A stretch of 64,000 bases of DNA from an uncultured Bacteroidia bacterium (GCA_902801625.1 CADCJI010000003.1:62001-126000); one strand, 5' to 3'. Positions 52,807 through 61,524 are shown, counted from the first letter of the stretch. Notes: generated by a model from the sequence alone, not told the origin. Made by a program: numbers and translations.

Positions 52807-54276
52807 TCATTTCCTTGACAATACCACATACCACGGGTCGGTGGCCGAAGGCCGGTACATGCCCTCCCACACTTGATAGCCCTCCTTCGTAACCCTCACC
52901 CGCTGGGTCTTGTCCTGCTTGGCAAAAGGAATCTCTATCTTGAACTGCCCGAAGGCATCGGTCTGCACGGTCATGTCCTGTAGCGAAATCGTGGCACCTT
53001 CAATGGGTTGCTCGGTCTCAAAGTCAACGACACGGCCAAACACCACACCTAAGTCATTGTTGCGCTTCAAACTCAGGCTCAACGACTTCTGCACCTTTAC
53101 TACAGTATCGATAGTTTGGTAGCCATCGGCCTCAAAAACGACATGCACATCTGAGTTCCTATATTTGTAAGGTATCTCGTTCAGGAACACTGTAGAGTTT
53201 TCGGGGCCCACCTTGAGTGTTTGCACCGCATTGTCGGCATACTCGCATTGCAACGTGCCTTCTGTGAAAGGCAGCGAAGGGATGCTGTAGTCCTTGTCTT
53301 CGGTGACGTTGATTTTCATCTGCAACGGTGTCGAAACACGCCATACGTAATATCCAATTCCTCCTAACAAAAGCAACGCCACAATACCAAGGATATAAAA
53401 CCTAACCTTCTTTGCAGTCTCCGGTCCCTGAGCCTGTGGCCCCTGAGGTCCCTTGAAGGGTCGAAGGGCCGGATCTCCGATATACCCATCCTCAGCCAGT
53501 CGCTTGATGATTTCCTCGTAGGCCACATCGGCAAACTTGCGTACATAGCCCAGCTGGTAGTCGAAGTTCTGCATCTCGGGATTGGCCGACAAAGGAGCGG
53601 CCTGTTTGGTCGAAACCATGAAGCATCCCGTGTGCTTCCAGCGTTCCATGAACTCGTTGGCCGAATAGGTATTGTCTTGCTCAGGGTGTGATGGGTCATG
53701 CACCACCACTTTCAAATTGTTGGGGTCGGTGGTATCGATGCCGGCCACAAGCATCACGTGCTGGGCTTCCGCTGTTTCTGCCGCATCGGCATCAACGCCT
53801 ACGATGATCTTATGGCCTTGGCTCAGTTCATGCATGATGTGATAGACACCCGCATTGCGCATCTGCACGGATTCCACACCATAGTGATTGAGCAGCTCAC
53901 CCACGAAGTCGAAAGCACTGCCCTTCCCTTCCTCAAACCAGCCTTGCTTCTTGGCCAAGGCAGTCAGTTCCTCCGTGCTCACTTCAATACCGTAGTTGCG
54001 AAGCACCATTTGTTGCGCCTTGATGGCACAGTCCATCTTTTCCGACGCTGCCGCTAGCGCATATTCGTCATACTCGATCATGGAACGGGCAAACACCGAC
54101 TGATGGGCGATGTCGTCCTGATAGGCCATCTCGGCGCGGGCAGCGAAAAGGATGTCCATCTCCTCCTCGTTTTCCGACAGGCAAGCTTCTACTGCCTTCC
54201 TTTCCTCGTCAGTCGCTTTGCCTTCGAGATAACGGGCAATCAGTTCATCGGTGATTTGCATGGGTTCGTTTTTCAT
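52807..54276 (-). CDS. Anti-sigma-like membrane protein with cytosolic C39-like cysteine peptidase domain
   Basis: 489 residues. The first 50 residues (TDELIARYLEGKATDEERKA) match FecR-type anti-sigma N-termini. Residues 75-225 look like a peptidase C39-like/papain-fold domain: Cys83 in MDCAIKAQQMVLRNYG, His173 in AQHVMLVAGID and Asp194 in VVHDPSHPE. A linker with GPQGPQAQGP follows, then a membrane helix at 291-313. The outer part ends in a carboxypeptidase-regulatory-like domain (GRVVDFETEQPIEGATISLQ, TDAFGQFKIEIP). One base after the sigma gene, so they are coupled. The peptidase domain should sit on the sigma side of the membrane. It could cleave the anti-sigma or sigma factor, or be inactive. 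Confidence 0.75.
   Translation of the reverse strand: MKNEPMQITDELIARYLEGKATDEERKAVEACLSENEEEMDILFAARAEMAYQDDIAHQSVFARSMIEYDEYALAAASEKMDCAIKAQQMVLRNYGIEVSTEELTALAKKQGWFEEGKGSAFDFVGELLNHYGVESVQMRNAGVYHIMHELSQGHKIIVGVDADAAETAEAQHVMLVAGIDTTDPNNLKVVVHDPSHPEQDNTYSANEFMERWKHTGCFMVSTKQAAPLSANPEMQNFDYQLGYVRKFADVAYEEIIKRLAEDGYIGDPALRPFKGPQGPQAQGPETAKKVRFYILGIVALLLLGGIGYYVWRVSTPLQMKINVTEDKDYSIPSLPFTEGTLQCEYADNAVQTLKVGPENSTVFLNEIPYKYRNSDVHVVFEADGYQTIDTVVKVQKSLSLSLKRNNDLGVVFGRVVDFETEQPIEGATISLQDMTVQTDAFGQFKIEIPFAKQDKTQRVRVTKEGYQVWEGMYRPSATDPWYVVLSRK
53423..53470. repeat. REP-like repeat captured in coding sequence
   Basis: GGTCCCTGAGCC...GTCGAAGGGCC, the same words as at 11274-11352, lies in frame within the linker before the membrane helix of the anti-sigma-like protein, where it encodes the Gly/Pro/Gln-rich stretch. 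Confidence 0.55.
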
Positions 54277-54277
54277 G

Positions 54278-54865
54278 TTACGCTTCCTTCCTTTCTTGCA
54301 TTATTGTCTTCAATTCCAATCTGGCTTTTTTTGTCAGGTTGTACACTGCCGCTACCGTGCATCCCATCTCGGCGGCGATGTCTTCGGCACGTTTGCCCGT
54401 CAGGTCGGCCAGTAAGGCGTAACGTTCGCGAGGTTTCGACAGCCTGTTGATGGCTTGGTAAAGTTCGAGGCGGCTCATCTCATTGATGATGTCGTAATCG
54501 TCCGCCTCGTTCTTTTGGGTTTCGACAATCAATTGAGGGTCTATCACGACTAATTTAGTCTGAGAAATGCGTATTTTTTTGAAAAATCTTACCGCAATCA
54601 CCGTCAGCCATGTGTTCAGGCCTGCCTTGAACTCAAACTGACGCAACCTACTCCAGTCGTTTTCGCTGAGAAACAAATAGAAATCGGTAATTAATTCCTC
54701 CTTGATGGTCTGCGATTGGAAAATGCTGCATGCGATGTGGGCAAACATCCCGTTGCAGCGAATAAAGAACAAATACTCTATTGCCTCTTCATCATTGGCA
54801 AGGAGCAAGTCGACCAGTTCCTTGTCGCTCAAACTGTCGAAATAGGCTTTGTTCCTCTCTCGCAT
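54278..54865 (-). CDS. ECF-type RNA polymerase sigma factor
   Basis: 195 residues. Region 2 spans about 20-95 (EAIEYLFFIRCNGMFAHIAC, ITDFYLFLSENDWSRLRQFE and LNTWLTVIAVRFFKK as the -10 recognition helix). Region 4 spans about 130-190 with LSKPRERYALLADLTGKRAE and the helix-turn-helix DIAAEMGCTVAAVYNLTKKA. It is flanked by a TPR-like secreted protein upstream (two bases) and the anti-sigma-like protein downstream (one base). Best candidate to read the GACTAA-N17-CTCTAW promoters in this window. Confidence 0.9.
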   Translation of the reverse strand: MRERNKAYFDSLSDKELVDLLLANDEEAIEYLFFIRCNGMFAHIACSIFQSQTIKEELITDFYLFLSENDWSRLRQFEFKAGLNTWLTVIAVRFFKKIRISQTKLVVIDPQLIVETQKNEADDYDIINEMSRLELYQAINRLSKPRERYALLADLTGKRAEDIAAEMGCTVAAVYNLTKKARLELKTIMQERKEA

Positions 54866-54867
54866 GA

Positions 54868-55890
54868 CTATTCGAGGCTTTTGATTAGGCGTTGCAACTC
54901 TTCGACCTGCTCTTGGTAATAGCCGTCATTCATTTCGTTCAGCAGCTCATACATTTTCAACGCCTTTCGGAAACAATCGGCTGCCAAAACAGTGTCATTC
55001 AGACTCAAGAAAATGATGCCGAGATGACGGCAGCTTTGGGCATAATGCAGTCCGTTGGCCATGAAACCAGTCTCATACCTGTCGTTGTATCCAGCGAAAG
55101 CGACCACATCTGCATAAAGCGAATCGGGGATGTTGAGCAAATCGAAATTGCTAGCGGCGACATGCACTTCAGGGTTCGTCATGGGATAAGTACCCGTGAA
55201 AACAAGATAATCGTCCATCACGTTGCTCTCCGGCAGGTCGCCGATGAGTGCCAAGCCCGACTCAGCATCACCTGATATTAGTCTGTCGTAAAATGGTAGA
55301 GAATTCTCATCCAAGTCGTCGGCATTGATGCGTGCCATGCGGTCGGCATACTCATCCAAGTTTTGATAGGCGACTTTCAGTTCGGCTTCGGCCAGCGACT
55401 GCCAATAGTCCAGTTCTGGCTTAGTGATGACTTGCTGGGCATATTGGCCATTCAGGTAGGCCACGGTAGAGTCATAGCGTTGGATGCTGGCGGTTTCAAG
55501 CAGGGCGTAATACTGTTCACGCGCTTCTTTTAGCTTTTCGACAGGCGCCATGACGATGCGAAGCGAGTCGCGGTCGGTCAAGGTATAGCCTTCAATAATG
55601 TGCTTGTTGACTAGCTCATAACCGTATTTGCGTGCGCTGAGTCCCATGACCACATCACCCACCTTATGCTCGCCGAAACTGAGACGGAACAATCCGAAAG
55701 CATCACTTGCCGTGGGCTGACAGTCGTGCGCCATGGGAATGGAAACGGCCACATTGGGGAGCGATCGCCCGCCCGAATTCATTTCAACCACATATCCATA
55801 TTGCACCATCTGTGCCGATAGCATGCCACCGTAAACAACAAGGCATGCCATGACAATCCATCTCATTTTTCCGACAAGTAAAGTTTTCAT
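54868..55890 (-). CDS. Secreted TPR-like protein with carboxypeptidase-regulatory-like N-domain
   Basis: 340 residues from ATG 55890 (the TTG at 55902 is unlikely); signal peptide with MACLVVYGGMLSAQ. Residues about 28-110 look like a carboxypeptidase-regulatory-like beta domain (VVEMNSGGRSLPNVAVSIP, SDAFGLFRLSFGE). The rest is helical with TPR-like repeats, the last being CRHLGIIFLSLNDTVLAADC and FRKALKMYELLNEMNDG. It leads the sigma operon and shares the beta-domain type with the outer part of the anti-sigma-like protein, so it may be the periplasmic sensor that signals to it. That role is inference. Confidence 0.7.
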   Translation of the reverse strand: MKTLLVGKMRWIVMACLVVYGGMLSAQMVQYGYVVEMNSGGRSLPNVAVSIPMAHDCQPTASDAFGLFRLSFGEHKVGDVVMGLSARKYGYELVNKHIIEGYTLTDRDSLRIVMAPVEKLKEAREQYYALLETASIQRYDSTVAYLNGQYAQQVITKPELDYWQSLAEAELKVAYQNLDEYADRMARINADDLDENSLPFYDRLISGDAESGLALIGDLPESNVMDDYLVFTGTYPMTNPEVHVAASNFDLLNIPDSLYADVVAFAGYNDRYETGFMANGLHYAQSCRHLGIIFLSLNDTVLAADCFRKALKMYELLNEMNDGYYQEQVEELQRLIKSLE

Positions 55891-55941
55891 ATTCCTTCTC
55901 AACTAAATTATACTTCTGCTCTTGATGAACAGCCTATTAGA

Positions 55942-57465
55942 TTACATAGGCATGACAATGGGCTTCTTTTCCTTGAATTTGTCGGCACATAAGCCTACTG
56001 ATGCCCCAGGCCACGTTGGTTCACAGATCACATATTTCTCGTCCCTAACCAGTAGGTAATCACCTTTCACAGGCTCATTGAAATGCACTGCCGTCGTCAC
56101 ATGACCAGGATAGCTCAACAGCACCACATCGAGACCTACCAACTCGCGCACCAAGCAGGAGAACAGGATGGAACGGTCCTCGCAGTCGCAATAAGGATAG
56201 TAGAAAGTCTCATCAGGGTAAAGGGGACGCTCGTAGCCAAACTGATCTTGGTCGGAAGAATAGCCGAATCCCGTTTGGACAAAGTTCAGCAACATGTTGA
56301 CTGCCTCCACTTCCTTCTTTCCCTCAATCGCCTTTTGCAACACCGGATACAGGTCACGCTTCACGCATTCGCTCAATGAGGCATGTGAATAGTAATTCCA
56401 TTGGCCGGAAACTGGATAGTCGTTATAGAAATCCAAGAGGTTCTTATTCGTTTCAACTGTAACCGTAATCTCTGGATAGTCTTGGGCAGAAAAGGTCTGT
56501 TTTTCAGTTCTTTCAAGGCTAAACTTAGGCTGCACCAAAGCTAATGAAAGCGACTTCTCTTGTGGAAATGCCCTGTCAAATATCAGCATCGACTTGTCTT
56601 CAAGCGACCTGTCGATGATATAGTATTGTATCCCTTCCATCTCACAATACTTGTATCCATAGATTTTCTCATTCGAGCCCATCAACAAGGTCAAGCGGTT
56701 TTCGGCCATGGCAATACGCATCTGATAGCCCGACTGAACCAAGATGTACATTTGCAGCACTATCGACTCGTTGGTGCCTTCACCAAAATACTTGTTGGCC
56801 ATCTTTTCCGTCAGCTTCACATAGGCCCAGTCGCACAGGTTGCAGGCTTTCCTTTGCCTCAAGCATTCTGCGGCAATATTGTCATAATAGGGACATGACA
56901 GCTTCTTCCACATTCTAGCTATGCTCTTTTCCGTGAGATTCTTAAGCTTGATGGGCTTCTTGGGTTCCGGCTCAACGCGCACCTTGATTGAGGAGCCATA
57001 AAGCGATAGCGACTGCATGGTTGCGCTGGCATCAAAGGTAGCCATGATGGGTTCCAACGGCTCAGGCTGGCCAACCAAAACAAGGTCTTCATTGGAAATC
57101 GAGGCCAAAGGCAACCGTTGGCTGGGCAGACGATCCGTAGGAACATCCTCGATGACATCATACTCAATCATATCATTGGTCACACGCGCTTCATGCTCAT
57201 AGGTGATGACCGGCTTAGGCTCCATCGGAATCTCTTCTGCATCCTTGACAGCGTAAGAGGTCCAAGCTTCTTCCATGAAATGGGCATACTCATCATTGGC
57301 CTTTTTACGGAAATCCTCAAATTCCTTGTTGGCCTGCTGCTTGAATTGCTCAAACATATCTTGAGATTCCTTTTTCATTTTCTCAAAGTCACCCTCTTTT
57401 TCCACTTGGGCTTTCAAAGGGAACAACACGAGCAAGGTCAAGCCTAATAATAAATATCTTCTCAT
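55942..57465 (-). CDS. Secreted transglutaminase-like protein 1
   Basis: 507 residues from ATG 57465, with a signal peptide ending FPLKAQ. A 50-residue amphipathic coiled coil follows (FEKMKKESQDMFEQFKQQAN). The C-terminal half has a transglutaminase/papain-like core: Cys in YYPYCDCEDRSILFSC, His in YPGHVTTAVHF and, at the third site, Glu in ICEPTWPG where proteins 2 and 3 have Asp. The signal peptide and coil order match proteins 2 and 3. It may hydrolyse or crosslink peptides in the periplasm; the Glu may weaken catalysis. TATTTTTG box at 57497-57504; 40 nt after the sigma operon start, facing the same way. Confidence 0.75.
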   Translation of the reverse strand: MRRYLLLGLTLLVLFPLKAQVEKEGDFEKMKKESQDMFEQFKQQANKEFEDFRKKANDEYAHFMEEAWTSYAVKDAEEIPMEPKPVITYEHEARVTNDMIEYDVIEDVPTDRLPSQRLPLASISNEDLVLVGQPEPLEPIMATFDASATMQSLSLYGSSIKVRVEPEPKKPIKLKNLTEKSIARMWKKLSCPYYDNIAAECLRQRKACNLCDWAYVKLTEKMANKYFGEGTNESIVLQMYILVQSGYQMRIAMAENRLTLLMGSNEKIYGYKYCEMEGIQYYIIDRSLEDKSMLIFDRAFPQEKSLSLALVQPKFSLERTEKQTFSAQDYPEITVTVETNKNLLDFYNDYPVSGQWNYYSHASLSECVKRDLYPVLQKAIEGKKEVEAVNMLLNFVQTGFGYSSDQDQFGYERPLYPDETFYYPYCDCEDRSILFSCLVRELVGLDVVLLSYPGHVTTAVHFNEPVKGDYLLVRDEKYVICEPTWPGASVGLCADKFKEKKPIVMPM

Positions 57466-57566
57466 AGCTAAAGTGTTATTATCGTTTTTCAATTTGCAAA
57501 AATACGTTTTCTTTTGACAGAGCAGGCAACATTGCAGCTTTTTCAGATTTTTTCTTCTAAAGAATA

Positions 57567-59099
57567 TTAAAACTTTATCACTTTGGGACTAACTGTCTTG
57601 TATTTTGGAGCACATTGTCCCACCACGGCACCAATATAGGTCGGGTCGCTGATGATATAGTTCTTGCCGTCCACGACCAGATAGTCACCCTCCACAGGCT
57701 CATTGAAACAGACGGCCGTGGCGATATGAATGGGATAGTCAAGCAACACCACATCAAGACCCAACAACTCACGCACCAAGCAGGAGAACAGAATGGATCG
57801 GTCCTCGCAGTCGCAATAAGGATAGAAGAAGGTCTCGTCGGGATAAAGCGGACGCTCGTAGCCAAACTGCTCCTGGTCGGTCTGATACTGGAAGCCCGTC
57901 TGCACAAAATTCAGCAGGATATTCGCGGCCTCCAGGTCAGTCTTTCCCTCAATGGCCTTGCGCAAGGCTGGATAGAGCGAATCTTTGATTGCCGGACTTA
58001 GCGAGGCCAAGGAATAATAGTGCCAATTGAAATTGATGGGATAATCGTTATAGAAGTCGATCAGATTGCGGTTGGTTTGCACCTTTACCGACAAGCTAGG
58101 ATAGCGCTTCGATTTGATGGTTCTCTCTTCCGTCTTCTCCACTTGCAAATTGGGTTGGGTCACGGCAAGCGAAAGCGACTTTTCCCCAGGGAAGGCATGG
58201 TCAAAAACGTGCAGGCTCTTGCTGTTGTACTTTCTGTCGAGGATATAAAACTTAATACCGCCATTCTGGAAATACTGATAACGGAAAATCTTTTCCTTCG
58301 AACCCATCAGCAGCATCAGGTGATTGGCATTATCGCGGCCAATGCGCATCTTGTATCCCGACTGCGTGAGCAGATACATCTGCATTACGATGGCCTCGTT
58401 GGTGTCCTTGCCAAACTGTTTCTCGGCCACCTGCTGTGTGAGCTTGACGTAAGCCCAGTCGCACAGGTTGCGGCTCTCGCGCTGTTGCAGGCATTCGGCA
58501 ATGAGGTAGTCATAGCTTGGATCCGACAACTGTTTCCACATCTTGGCCACACTCTTTTCCGAGGCATCCTTCAACGTCGGCATTTCATAGTTATCCAGAT
58601 GGAAAGAGAAGGACGAACCATACAGGTACACGTTTTGTGCCGCCGTCATGGGAACTGCACTCGGAACAATAGGTTCCACAGGCTTGGGGCGCTCCACTTG
58701 ACTCAATTCAGGTCTAGGAATCTCCGTTAGCACCAATGGATCAGGCACCCTGACAGTCTCCCTGGCAGGTCGGGTATTAGGTTTGGAATCAAGGGTCGGC
58801 GCAGGCTTCGGATCTATGTTGTCAACCAACGGAACGGGTGGCTTGGGTTTCGCCGGCGGTTCCTCGGCAGGCTGGATATCAAAGATTTTCCAGGATTCTT
58901 CCATAAATCGGGCATACTCTTCATTAGCTTGCTTACGGAAATTCTCATACTCCTGATAAGCCTGTTGTTTGAATTCCTCAAACTCCTTGAGAGCGTCTTT
59001 CTGCTCTTCTTTCATTTTTTTCAGCCAGTCGTCTTCGACTTGGGCGTTTAGGGTGGCCACCATGAAAAGTGCCAACCCTGTCAATGTCAATCGTTTCAT
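57567..59099 (-). CDS. Secreted transglutaminase-like protein 2
   Basis: 510 residues with a signal peptide ending TLNAQ. Coiled coil KKMKEEQKDALKEFEEFKQQ, then a Pro-rich stretch (EEPPAKPKPPVP) and the same C-terminal core as proteins 1 and 3: YYPYCDCEDRSILF with Cys, IHIATAVCFN with His, SDPTYIGAVVG with Asp. All three catalytic positions are present. Preceded by ECF motif D, 25 nt from the ATG. Confidence 0.78.
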   Translation of the reverse strand: MKRLTLTGLALFMVATLNAQVEDDWLKKMKEEQKDALKEFEEFKQQAYQEYENFRKQANEEYARFMEESWKIFDIQPAEEPPAKPKPPVPLVDNIDPKPAPTLDSKPNTRPARETVRVPDPLVLTEIPRPELSQVERPKPVEPIVPSAVPMTAAQNVYLYGSSFSFHLDNYEMPTLKDASEKSVAKMWKQLSDPSYDYLIAECLQQRESRNLCDWAYVKLTQQVAEKQFGKDTNEAIVMQMYLLTQSGYKMRIGRDNANHLMLLMGSKEKIFRYQYFQNGGIKFYILDRKYNSKSLHVFDHAFPGEKSLSLAVTQPNLQVEKTEERTIKSKRYPSLSVKVQTNRNLIDFYNDYPINFNWHYYSLASLSPAIKDSLYPALRKAIEGKTDLEAANILLNFVQTGFQYQTDQEQFGYERPLYPDETFFYPYCDCEDRSILFSCLVRELLGLDVVLLDYPIHIATAVCFNEPVEGDYLVVDGKNYIISDPTYIGAVVGQCAPKYKTVSPKVIKF

Positions 59100-59124
59100 A
59101 CAGTTCGATTTTAGAATACGAAAA

Positions 59125-59154
59125 CATAGAGACTATCAGAGCGCAAAATTAGTC
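59125..59154 (-). promoter_or_regulatory. Proposed ECF promoter motif D: GACTAA-N17-CTCTATG
   Basis: Minus strand: GGACTAAT upstream, 17 nt, CTCTATG at 59131-59125, 25 nt before the ATG at 59099. The copy faces away from motif E, 102 nt across the divergent gap. Confidence 0.75.
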
Positions 59155-59255
59155 CATTTTTCCGACAAAAAAAATATTCAGGCAAATCATTTGATTTTGG
59201 GAGGGTATATTAATAGACAAAGGTGTACTTTTTATTATTTTTGCACAAATTTTCG

Positions 59256-59285
59256 GACTAATATTTCCGCATGGCATCCTCTAAT
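59256..59285 (+). promoter_or_regulatory. Proposed ECF promoter motif E: GACTAA-N17-CTCTAAT
   Basis: GGACTAAT, with GACTAA at 59256-59261, 17 nt, CTCTAAT at 59279-59285, 29 nt before the ATG at 59315. A TATTTTTG housekeeping box lies at 59236-59243. Confidence 0.75.
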
Positions 59286-59314
59286 GGGGAGAACAAAACA
59301 AAGAACACGTCATC

Positions 59315-60790
59315 ATGAGAGCAAGAACACTCCTTATCATATTCATCGGTTTGGCAATGATACCTTTAGGATTGAGTGCCCAAAACGACAGTTCCTCTTT
59401 CCAAAGCAACTATGATAAATTCAAGGAACAGGCGCAAAAAGAATACGACGACTTCGTAGCACAAGCACAAAGTGAATTCGAAGCCTTTCTGGCCCAGGCT
59501 TGGAGCGAATACCAGAGCTTTACCGGACAGTCTGGGGCTTATTCGAAGCAAAAGCCCGAAGTCGTGCCTTCCGTAGCGGTTCAATCGGGCATCATCGACG
59601 TGGAGGCTCCTTCGATGGACAGTGAAAGCCCTATCTTTGAGAATGAACCCGAAAACAAAAACTCGGTCTTCGATTATGACACAAGCCCTTCAAGTACAAT
59701 CAAAATCAACTTCTACGGTCGCGACATGGTGTTTAATGTCCCAAAAGCACTTAGGGTCTCGTCAGAGGGCGTCAGGGAAAGACAGGTCTCAAAATTCTAT
59801 GCCACCCTGCATCAAAACGATGCCGACCACATCCTGCAACGGCAGTTGGATGAAGCCGTCGGCCAGATGGGATTGAACGAATGGGGCTATTTCGTCTTGC
59901 TTCGTGCCATCACTGAAAAAATCTATGCCAAAGTGAACGACCGCGTACTGTTCGCCTTCTATATGCTGCACAGCCACGGCTTCAAGGCCAGAGTAGGACG
60001 AGGCTCAAAAAGCGACCAGCTCCTGCTCCTGCTTGCCTTGGACAACAGCAAAGAAGTGTACTCAGAAACCTTCTTCCGCATCAACGGCACCAAATACTAT
60101 GCCTTGTATGGCAACGGGCAGAAAGGCGAAAGCGTTTATTCGTATGATGAAAAAGCCGACCAAAGCGGCTTGAAGGAAATCGGGCTCGATTTCAAGAAGT
60201 CGCTCAACATAGCCGCTTGCGACAAGTCGCGCAAACTGCACCTCAACAAGGTGAACATGGACATCACACTGCCCTACTCCACCTCTCATCTACGCTATTA
60301 CGACGAAATCCCCACCACGGTGTTTCCCATCTATTTCAACACCCCCGTCTCGAAAGAGACTGAGGCAGTGCTGGCTGAAACCATTGGCACGTTGAGCAAA
60401 CAATACAATAAGGTGCAACTGGTGGATATCATCCTCAACTTCGTGCAGACCGCTTTTGTCTACAAAATCGACGAGCAATACCATGGACGCGAGAAATACT
60501 ATTTCCCTGAAGAGACCATCGGCCTGCCTTTCAGTGACTGTGAAGACCGTTCCGCCCTCTTTGCCTGGCTGGTGAAAAGATTTGTGGGCTACGATGTCAT
60601 TGGCGTGCTTTATGACGACCATTTGGCCACTGCGGTTTGCTTTGGCGACGATGCGCAACTGACCGGCAGAAGCGTCACTCACAAGGGCAAACGCTATATG
60701 GTTTGTGACCCGACCTACCAGAACGCTGCCATCGGCACCGTCATGCCGAAATATGCTAACGTCAACCACGAAATCGTTAAAATCGACTGA
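59315..60790 (+). CDS. Secreted transglutaminase-like protein 3
   Basis: 491 residues with a signal peptide ending GLSAQ. Coil YDKFKEQAQKEYDDFVAQAQ, then a linker and the C-terminal core: Cys in GLPFSDCEDRSALFAW, His in DDHLATAVCF and Asp in VCDPTYQNAAIG. Divergent from proteins 1 and 2 in the middle, sharing the end most strongly. Preceded by ECF motif E; followed by a small membrane protein five bases later. Confidence 0.78.
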   Translation: MRARTLLIIFIGLAMIPLGLSAQNDSSSFQSNYDKFKEQAQKEYDDFVAQAQSEFEAFLAQAWSEYQSFTGQSGAYSKQKPEVVPSVAVQSGIIDVEAPSMDSESPIFENEPENKNSVFDYDTSPSSTIKINFYGRDMVFNVPKALRVSSEGVRERQVSKFYATLHQNDADHILQRQLDEAVGQMGLNEWGYFVLLRAITEKIYAKVNDRVLFAFYMLHSHGFKARVGRGSKSDQLLLLLALDNSKEVYSETFFRINGTKYYALYGNGQKGESVYSYDEKADQSGLKEIGLDFKKSLNIAACDKSRKLHLNKVNMDITLPYSTSHLRYYDEIPTTVFPIYFNTPVSKETEAVLAETIGTLSKQYNKVQLVDIILNFVQTAFVYKIDEQYHGREKYYFPEETIGLPFSDCEDRSALFAWLVKRFVGYDVIGVLYDDHLATAVCFGDDAQLTGRSVTHKGKRYMVCDPTYQNAAIGTVMPKYANVNHEIVKID

Positions 60791-60795
60791 ACGCC

Positions 60796-61275
60796 ATGAA
60801 CAAGAAACGCTGGATTATCATCCTCATCATAGCCGTCGTGGCATTGGCCATCGGCATAGCCCTCTATTTCCTGCTGCGTCCAACGGCTTATTATCCCGAA
60901 TCCATCGACCCGCGCACGCTGCACGCCAGTCCTGCCAACAAAGAAATGCTCATTGGGCTGTGGCAGAAAGACGGACATGTCTTTTACCGCTTCGATGCCA
61001 ATGGCACCGGGCATACTTGGGACGTTGATGACGACCTCACGGAAGAAGAGGCCACACCTTTCAGCTGGGAAGCCTACGATAATGCCATCATGATGACCCA
61101 CAAACTGAGGATCAGGGGCATCGTGCCGCGCTATTACGAACTCGACCGCCTCAACGCCTTCGACCTGCGTTTCCATGACACCTATTCCAGCTACGCCCTT
61201 GAGCGGGTAGAGGAACAAATGGCGATGGAAGATGATGTATTGGATGACTGGGAAACGAATTGGATCTACAAATAG
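60796..61275 (+). CDS. Membrane-anchored small protein downstream of transglutaminase-like 3
   Basis: 159 residues. One N-terminal membrane anchor (RWIIILIIAVVALAIGIALYF), then an acidic soluble domain with RFDANGTGHTWDVDDD and SYALERVEEQM that resembles small lipocalin-like or glycan-binding beta domains but is not recognised. Five bases after the transglutaminase-like gene, so co-transcribed and probably partnered with it. Confidence 0.65.
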   Translation: MNKKRWIIILIIAVVALAIGIALYFLLRPTAYYPESIDPRTLHASPANKEMLIGLWQKDGHVFYRFDANGTGHTWDVDDDLTEEEATPFSWEAYDNAIMMTHKLRIRGIVPRYYELDRLNAFDLRFHDTYSSYALERVEEQMAMEDDVLDDWETNWIYK

Positions 61276-61310
61276 GGACGCGATAAATCTACATCCCCCA
61301 TAATTCATCC

Positions 61311-61524
61311 TGCCGCCCAACGCCAAACATAACAAACACAAACCACCACAAATCCCTCGCGAAATCGAAGATTGATTTCATCGAAATCGAAGATTCAACG
61401 TAATTAATGCTGAGCATTTCGACGCAGTCAATTTGCCATTAATCCTGCGGCTGCCACAATGTTTCGACAAGCTCAACAACCTTGAGGCAGCCCTACACCA
61501 ACCCACCCGCAGCAGATGACAAGC
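61311..61524 (+). repeat. Composite repeat R8, hybrid
   Basis: The left part is nearly identical to R3 (CATAACAAACACAAACCACC, CGAAATCGAAGATTGATTTC, TTTCGACGCAGTCAATTTGC). The left hairpin arm carries a TTCGACAAGCTCAACAACC insert; instead of its own right arm it ends in GCAGATGACAAGC, the right half of the 38161-38226 hairpin. It looks like a recombinant of two repeats. Confidence 0.75.

Noticed and set aside
54549-54562. GACTAATTTAGTC palindrome inside the sigma gene as a regulatory site
   Set aside because: It is in coding sequence and no CTCTAT follows at 17 nt; probably chance.
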